The notes beneath the pieces were generated by a model. The model did no database searches. It had not been told where the DNA came from and saw nothing but the letters and a program-made list of their open reading frames with translations. From Nitrospira sp. UBA6909 (GTDB lineage: Bacteria > Nitrospirota > Nitrospiria > Nitrospirales > Nitrospiraceae), in the NCBI GenBank assembly GCA_002451055.1, contig DKBD01000074.1, forward strand, positions 1,509 through 9,141: 7,633 bases of DNA, given 5' to 3'. Both the position numbers and the translations under genes were made by a program. Shown piece by piece: positions 4,971-7,633 of this stretch. The stretch's first letter is position 1, and every line of letters begins with the position of its first letter.

Positions 4971-5364
4971 ATCGGCCGTGTTTGCGCGGGAACTGGATAA
5001 CTATCTGTCGAACTGCGAGGCAGTGGAACTTGCCGTCATCACGACGCCGGACGGGCGGCTGCGCGCGCAGCGGCAGCGTGGCGCCTATGAGACCGAATCA
5101 ACGGCCGTGATGGGCAGTTCGTTGATGGCGCTCGGCGATACTATCCTTGCGGAACTTCGTCTGGGGACGTGCGAAACGGTCATCGCGGAAAGTGCGCAGG
5201 GGCTTGTGCTGTTCAATCACATCGGCAGCTCGTTTGTGCTGGTCAGCATGACTCAATCGAAACACAGTTTGGGGTCGCTGCTCAGCTGGGCGCGGCGCAC
5301 CGCCGAGGATATCGCGCAAGGCCTCCGGCCGAGCATGCCAGTGGCCCACAGCGCGTCGGTCTAA
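4948..5364 (+). CDS. Roadblock/LC7-domain protein (MglB-like partner of the GTPase)
   Basis: This is a 138-residue protein starting at ATG 4948, inside the end of the GTPase gene, with AAGGAGG (4937-4943) four bases upstream. The whole length fits one Roadblock/LC7 domain: an N-terminal helix (residues 8-22), strand AVELAVITTPDGRLRA (25-40), a helix containing MGSSLMALGDTILAEL (55-70), strands around TCETVIAESAQGLVLFNHI and SSFVLVSMTQ (74-103), and a C-terminal helix LGSLLSWARRTAEDIAQGL (108-126). Family members form dimers that bind small GTPases; MglB acts as the GTPase-activating partner of MglA in Myxococcus. Gene overlap and adjacency strongly suggest that it regulates the upstream GTPase. 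Whether it is an activator, a scaffold or a receptor platform is unknown. No signal peptide or membrane segment is seen. Confidence 0.9.
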   Translation: MPLPDESESAVFARELDNYLSNCEAVELAVITTPDGRLRAQRQRGAYETESTAVMGSSLMALGDTILAELRLGTCETVIAESAQGLVLFNHIGSSFVLVSMTQSKHSLGSLLSWARRTAEDIAQGLRPSMPVAHSASV

Positions 5365-5376
5365 CGGCTAGGTTGA

Positions 5377-5673
5377 CGGGGACGCTCCCGTATCAGACGA
5401 TGTGCCAATTGTCCGGAAGGGGCGTCGGCAAAAGAGTATGTCGATTGCCGATGCATGGGCAGATCGGAGAGCCTCGAAGCCTTCGTCAAGGCTCATTCCG
5501 ATCTTCTGGTCGACGACACGCTGAGCCAATACTGTGTCGAGCAGTAGCGACAAGACAGGGCCGCCGCCAGACTCGCATTATTCATGAACTGTTCTACTGC
5601 AAACGCCGATATGTCTTGCGACAAGCTTGGCCGCGAGCTTCGCAAGGATAGTGGGCAGGCTCGCCCCTCGTGA
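5377..5673 (+). pseudogene. Possible decayed gene with an in-frame stop
   Basis: One plus-strand frame reads protein-like sequence (SLEAFVKAHSDLLVDDTLS, then QYCVEQ) to a TAG at 5545-5547. It continues in the same frame (DRAAARLALFMNCSTANADM, then SCDKLGRELRKDSGQARPS) to TGA at 5671-5673. The first part includes a cysteine group (CANC, then DCRC). No proper start is seen: ATG 5455 is in frame but lacks a Shine-Dalgarno site, and ATG 5438 is out of frame. It may be a remnant with a nonsense mutation and damaged 5' end. The opposite strand also has open frames here (5368-5553 and 5578-5697), so chance is a real alternative. Confidence 0.22.
5615..5646. repeat. Bulged 11-bp hairpin
   Basis: CTTGCG (5615-5620) pairs with CGCAAG (5641-5646), and AAGCT (5623-5627) pairs with AGCTT (5636-5640). 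A two-base AC bulge interrupts the left arm and the loop is TGGCCGCG. There is no T-run after it. It may be an RNA processing or attenuation structure, or a side effect of the possible decayed frame in which it lies. Confidence 0.3.
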
Positions 5674-5803
5674 CTTCAACATTCCTGCGTCAAGCATGCT
5701 TCTGTCTATCGCGGCCACGCCCACCCGTGTCGCGTAGCGTCATGGCGGTTTCGTCGCGAACTGTCACGGGTAAATATGCGGGTTTATTGGGAGGAACGAG
5801 TTG

Positions 5804-7633
5804 ATGAAAGAAGCGCCTCTGCCGAACGATGAGAATGGCCGGCTCCAGGAACTCTACCGGTACAAAGTGCTGGATACGGAGTCCGAAAAGGATTTCGACG
5901 ATCTGACTATTCTGGCTGCTCGGATTTGTGAGACGCCGATCGCCTTCGTGAGTTTGGTGGACGCCAACCGGCAATGGTTCAAATCAAAGGTTGGGATCGA
6001 TGCGACGGAGATGCCGCGCACCCTTGCGTTTTGTGCACACGCAATTGTGAACAAAGATATCTTGATCGTGCCCGATGCCTTGGTCGACGAGCGCTTTGCC
6101 GACAATCCACTCGTGACGGGAGAGCCGGGAATCCGATTCTACGCAGGTGCACCGCTGGTGAGCAGTAATGGCTATGCGGTGGGGACGCTCTGCGTGATTG
6201 ACCGGCATCCAAGGACAATTCTGCCGGAGGAGAAAGAGGCGCTGCAGGTGTTGAGTCGACAGGTCGTCCAGCGACTCGATCATCGGTGTCAAATCAAGGA
6301 GCTGCAACAAGCTATCGAGGCTCGGCGGCAGGTAGAAACAGCCCTTAAGACCAGCGAATTGCAGTTTCAATCCATCATGGAAGCCCTTCCGCAGCTGATT
6401 TGGACGGCCGGCCCAGACGGCGCGCTCGACTATGTGAACACCCAGGCAACCAATTATGCCGGTCTGCCGGCCGAGGCTGTGACCGGATGGAACTGGCAGG
6501 CACTGCTGCATCCAGATGACCTCCCTCTCTGTCTCGAACGCTGGTCCCAGTCATTACGGACCGGCTTGCCGCATGAATCAGAATTCCGCCTGCGACAGGG
6601 CTACGATGGCCAGTACCGCTGGCACATCTCACGGGCTCTCGCAATGAAGGATGAGTCTGGTGCCATTCTCAAGTGGTTCGGCACTTGCACGGACATCCAC
6701 CAGCAAAAGATAGCAGAGGAGAAGCTGCGAATTTCCGAACACTTTCTCAATTCCGTCTTCGAATATCTTCCTGGTATGGTGTTCGTGAAGAACGCTACGA
6801 ATCTACGATTTGTTCGGATCAACAAAGCCGGCGAGAAACTCTTGGGCTATCCCCGCGAGGCGCTCATTGGGAAGAGCGATTACGACTTCTTTCCCAGAGA
6901 GCAGGCGGACAATTTTACCACCAAAGATCGGGCAGCGCTCAACAGCGGTCAGTTGCTTGAGATCCCGTCCGAGCCGGTTCTGACCCAAGGGCAGGAGACG
7001 CGGTATCTGCACACGAAAAAGATCCCGCTCTGCGACTCGTCCGGGAAGCCACAGTACCTGCTTGGAATCTCGGAAGACATCACGGAGAGGATGCAGGAGG
7101 AGCAGTACCGTCAGCAACAGGCATTGCTGATATCGCTTATGCTAAATGCAGGGCCGAGTTGTATCAAGCGCGTGGCACGCGACGGAACATTGTTGCACAT
7201 GAACGCAGCAGGATTGAGGCTGATTGAGGCAGATCGAGAAGCGGATGCGGTCGGGCTGTCGGTGTTTGACGTAGTGGTTCCCGAACATCGCGATGCCTTC
7301 CGGCGCATGCATCATGACGTGATCTCAGGGCACGCGCGGACACTCCATTTCGAAATTCAGGGCTTTAAAGGAGCCCGCCGGTGGATGGAGACCCATGCCG
7401 TGCCGTTTCAGAATCCCGTCACCGGAGAGGTCGAGCACCTGGCCATCACCAATGATGTTACCGATCGCAGGCAGGCCGAGGAGGAGTTGCGCGCATCGGA
7501 GGAGAAGTTGCGACACACACTGTTGGCATCCAATACCGGCATCTGGGAATGGAATGTAGAGACTGGGGCGGTGCGCTTCTCAAAAGAATGGAAGAGTCAG
7601 ATTGGATATGCCGAAGGCGAATTGCCGGATAAC
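5804..7633 (+). CDS. GAF and multi-PAS sensor, probable histidine kinase (C-terminus outside window)
   Basis: The frame is open from ATG 5804 to the right edge (610 codons); GGGAGG lies nine bases upstream. An in-frame TTG directly before the ATG is a possible alternative start. Residues about 13-158 form a GAF domain of the LYRYKVLDTESEKDFDDLT type, with FVSLVDANRQWFKSKVG and the GTLCVIDRHPR segment near its end. PAS domains follow at about 184-305 (with a PAC end WFGTCTDIHQQK), 309-430 (YLPGMVFVKN to GISEDITERM), 442-555 (NAGPSCIKRVARDGTLLHMN to AITNDVTDRR) and from about 572 (ASNTGIWEWN, cut off). Short coiled linkers join them. No membrane helix is present, so it senses cytosolic cues. 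This layout normally ends in HisKA and ATPase domains, but a diguanylate cyclase is possible and the catalytic part is not visible. Its ligand cannot be stated. It lies 439 bases after the Roadblock gene. Confidence 0.9.
   Translation, partial: MKEAPLPNDENGRLQELYRYKVLDTESEKDFDDLTILAARICETPIAFVSLVDANRQWFKSKVGIDATEMPRTLAFCAHAIVNKDILIVPDALVDERFADNPLVTGEPGIRFYAGAPLVSSNGYAVGTLCVIDRHPRTILPEEKEALQVLSRQVVQRLDHRCQIKELQQAIEARRQVETALKTSELQFQSIMEALPQLIWTAGPDGALDYVNTQATNYAGLPAEAVTGWNWQALLHPDDLPLCLERWSQSLRTGLPHESEFRLRQGYDGQYRWHISRALAMKDESGAILKWFGTCTDIHQQKIAEEKLRISEHFLNSVFEYLPGMVFVKNATNLRFVRINKAGEKLLGYPREALIGKSDYDFFPREQADNFTTKDRAALNSGQLLEIPSEPVLTQGQETRYLHTKKIPLCDSSGKPQYLLGISEDITERMQEEQYRQQQALLISLMLNAGPSCIKRVARDGTLLHMNAAGLRLIEADREADAVGLSVFDVVVPEHRDAFRRMHHDVISGHARTLHFEIQGFKGARRWMETHAVPFQNPVTGEVEHLAITNDVTDRRQAEEELRASEEKLRHTLLASNTGIWEWNVETGAVRFSKEWKSQIGYAEGELPDN

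Larger units (their letters stand above)
5365..5803. other. Intergenic region between Roadblock and sensor genes
   Basis: These 439 bases have no intact gene with a ribosome-binding site. A short hairpin ACGGG/CCCGT (5376-5380, 5387-5391) follows the Roadblock stop but has no T-run. A possible decayed frame (5377-5673) and a bulged hairpin (5615-5646) are listed separately. The promoter for the downstream sensor is presumably within 5674-5790, but no clear consensus is seen. Confidence 0.5.

Noticed and set aside
5368..5553. Minus-strand frame beginning SLLLDTVLAQRVVDQKIG, considered as a toxin-like or PIN-like protein
   Set aside because: Only a TTG start without a ribosome-binding site, a stop shortly upstream and no catalytic acid pattern; it competes with the plus-strand frame and neither is firm.
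5984..6511. Minus-strand open frame of 175 codons opposite the GAF domain
   Set aside because: The plus-strand frame has unmistakable GAF and PAS motifs; the antisense frame has none.

Overview
The window is bacterial chromosomal DNA of moderate, slightly GC-rich composition. It has clear Shine-Dalgarno sites (GGGAGG or AGGAGG types) in front of most genes. The gene set suggests a free-living Gram-negative bacterium rich in signal transduction: a lipoprotein, a receiver-FNR regulator, an MglA-like GTPase with a Roadblock protein, and a GAF/multi-PAS sensor. The style recalls Nitrospira (Nitrospirota), but that is an impression, not something the sequence proves. No rRNA, tRNA, CRISPR array or intact transposase was seen.

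Region 1 (1-1465, minus strand) holds four small genes reading leftwards: a coiled-coil hypothetical protein (1226-1465), a two-helix small membrane protein (843-1034), a GNAT acetyltransferase (266-736), and the N-terminus of a Sel1-repeat-like lipoprotein that runs off the left edge (1-182).

Region 2 (1466-3114) is a divergent intergenic region with several palindromes, followed by the plus-strand gene for a 400-residue response regulator. Its receiver domain is fused to an FNR-like effector and DNA-binding module. The fusion carries a C-x2-C-x5-C cysteine set with the same spacing as the iron-sulfur ligands of E. coli FNR.

Region 3 (3115-3977) is about 860 bases without a convincing gene but full of structure. 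It contains a very strong hairpin resembling IS200/IS605-type ends, other overlapping hairpins, an FNR-like half-site pair and a good sigma-54 (-24/-12) promoter match.

Region 4 (3978-5364) is a two-gene overlapping operon. The first gene is an MglA/COG2229-like small GTPase with an N-terminal domain that looks like a degenerate receiver. The second is a Roadblock/LC7 (MglB-like) partner.

Region 5 (5365-5803) has no intact gene, but may contain a decayed reading frame and a bulged hairpin. Region 6 (5804-7633) is the N-terminal 610 residues of a soluble GAF plus four-PAS sensor, probably a histidine kinase, cut by the right edge.

Taken together, the right two thirds reads as a signalling neighbourhood: a cytosolic sensor, a receiver linked to a possibly redox- or oxygen-sensing transcription factor, and a GTPase switch with its likely regulator, possibly transcribed from a sigma-54 promoter. 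Whether they form one pathway is inference from proximity only.
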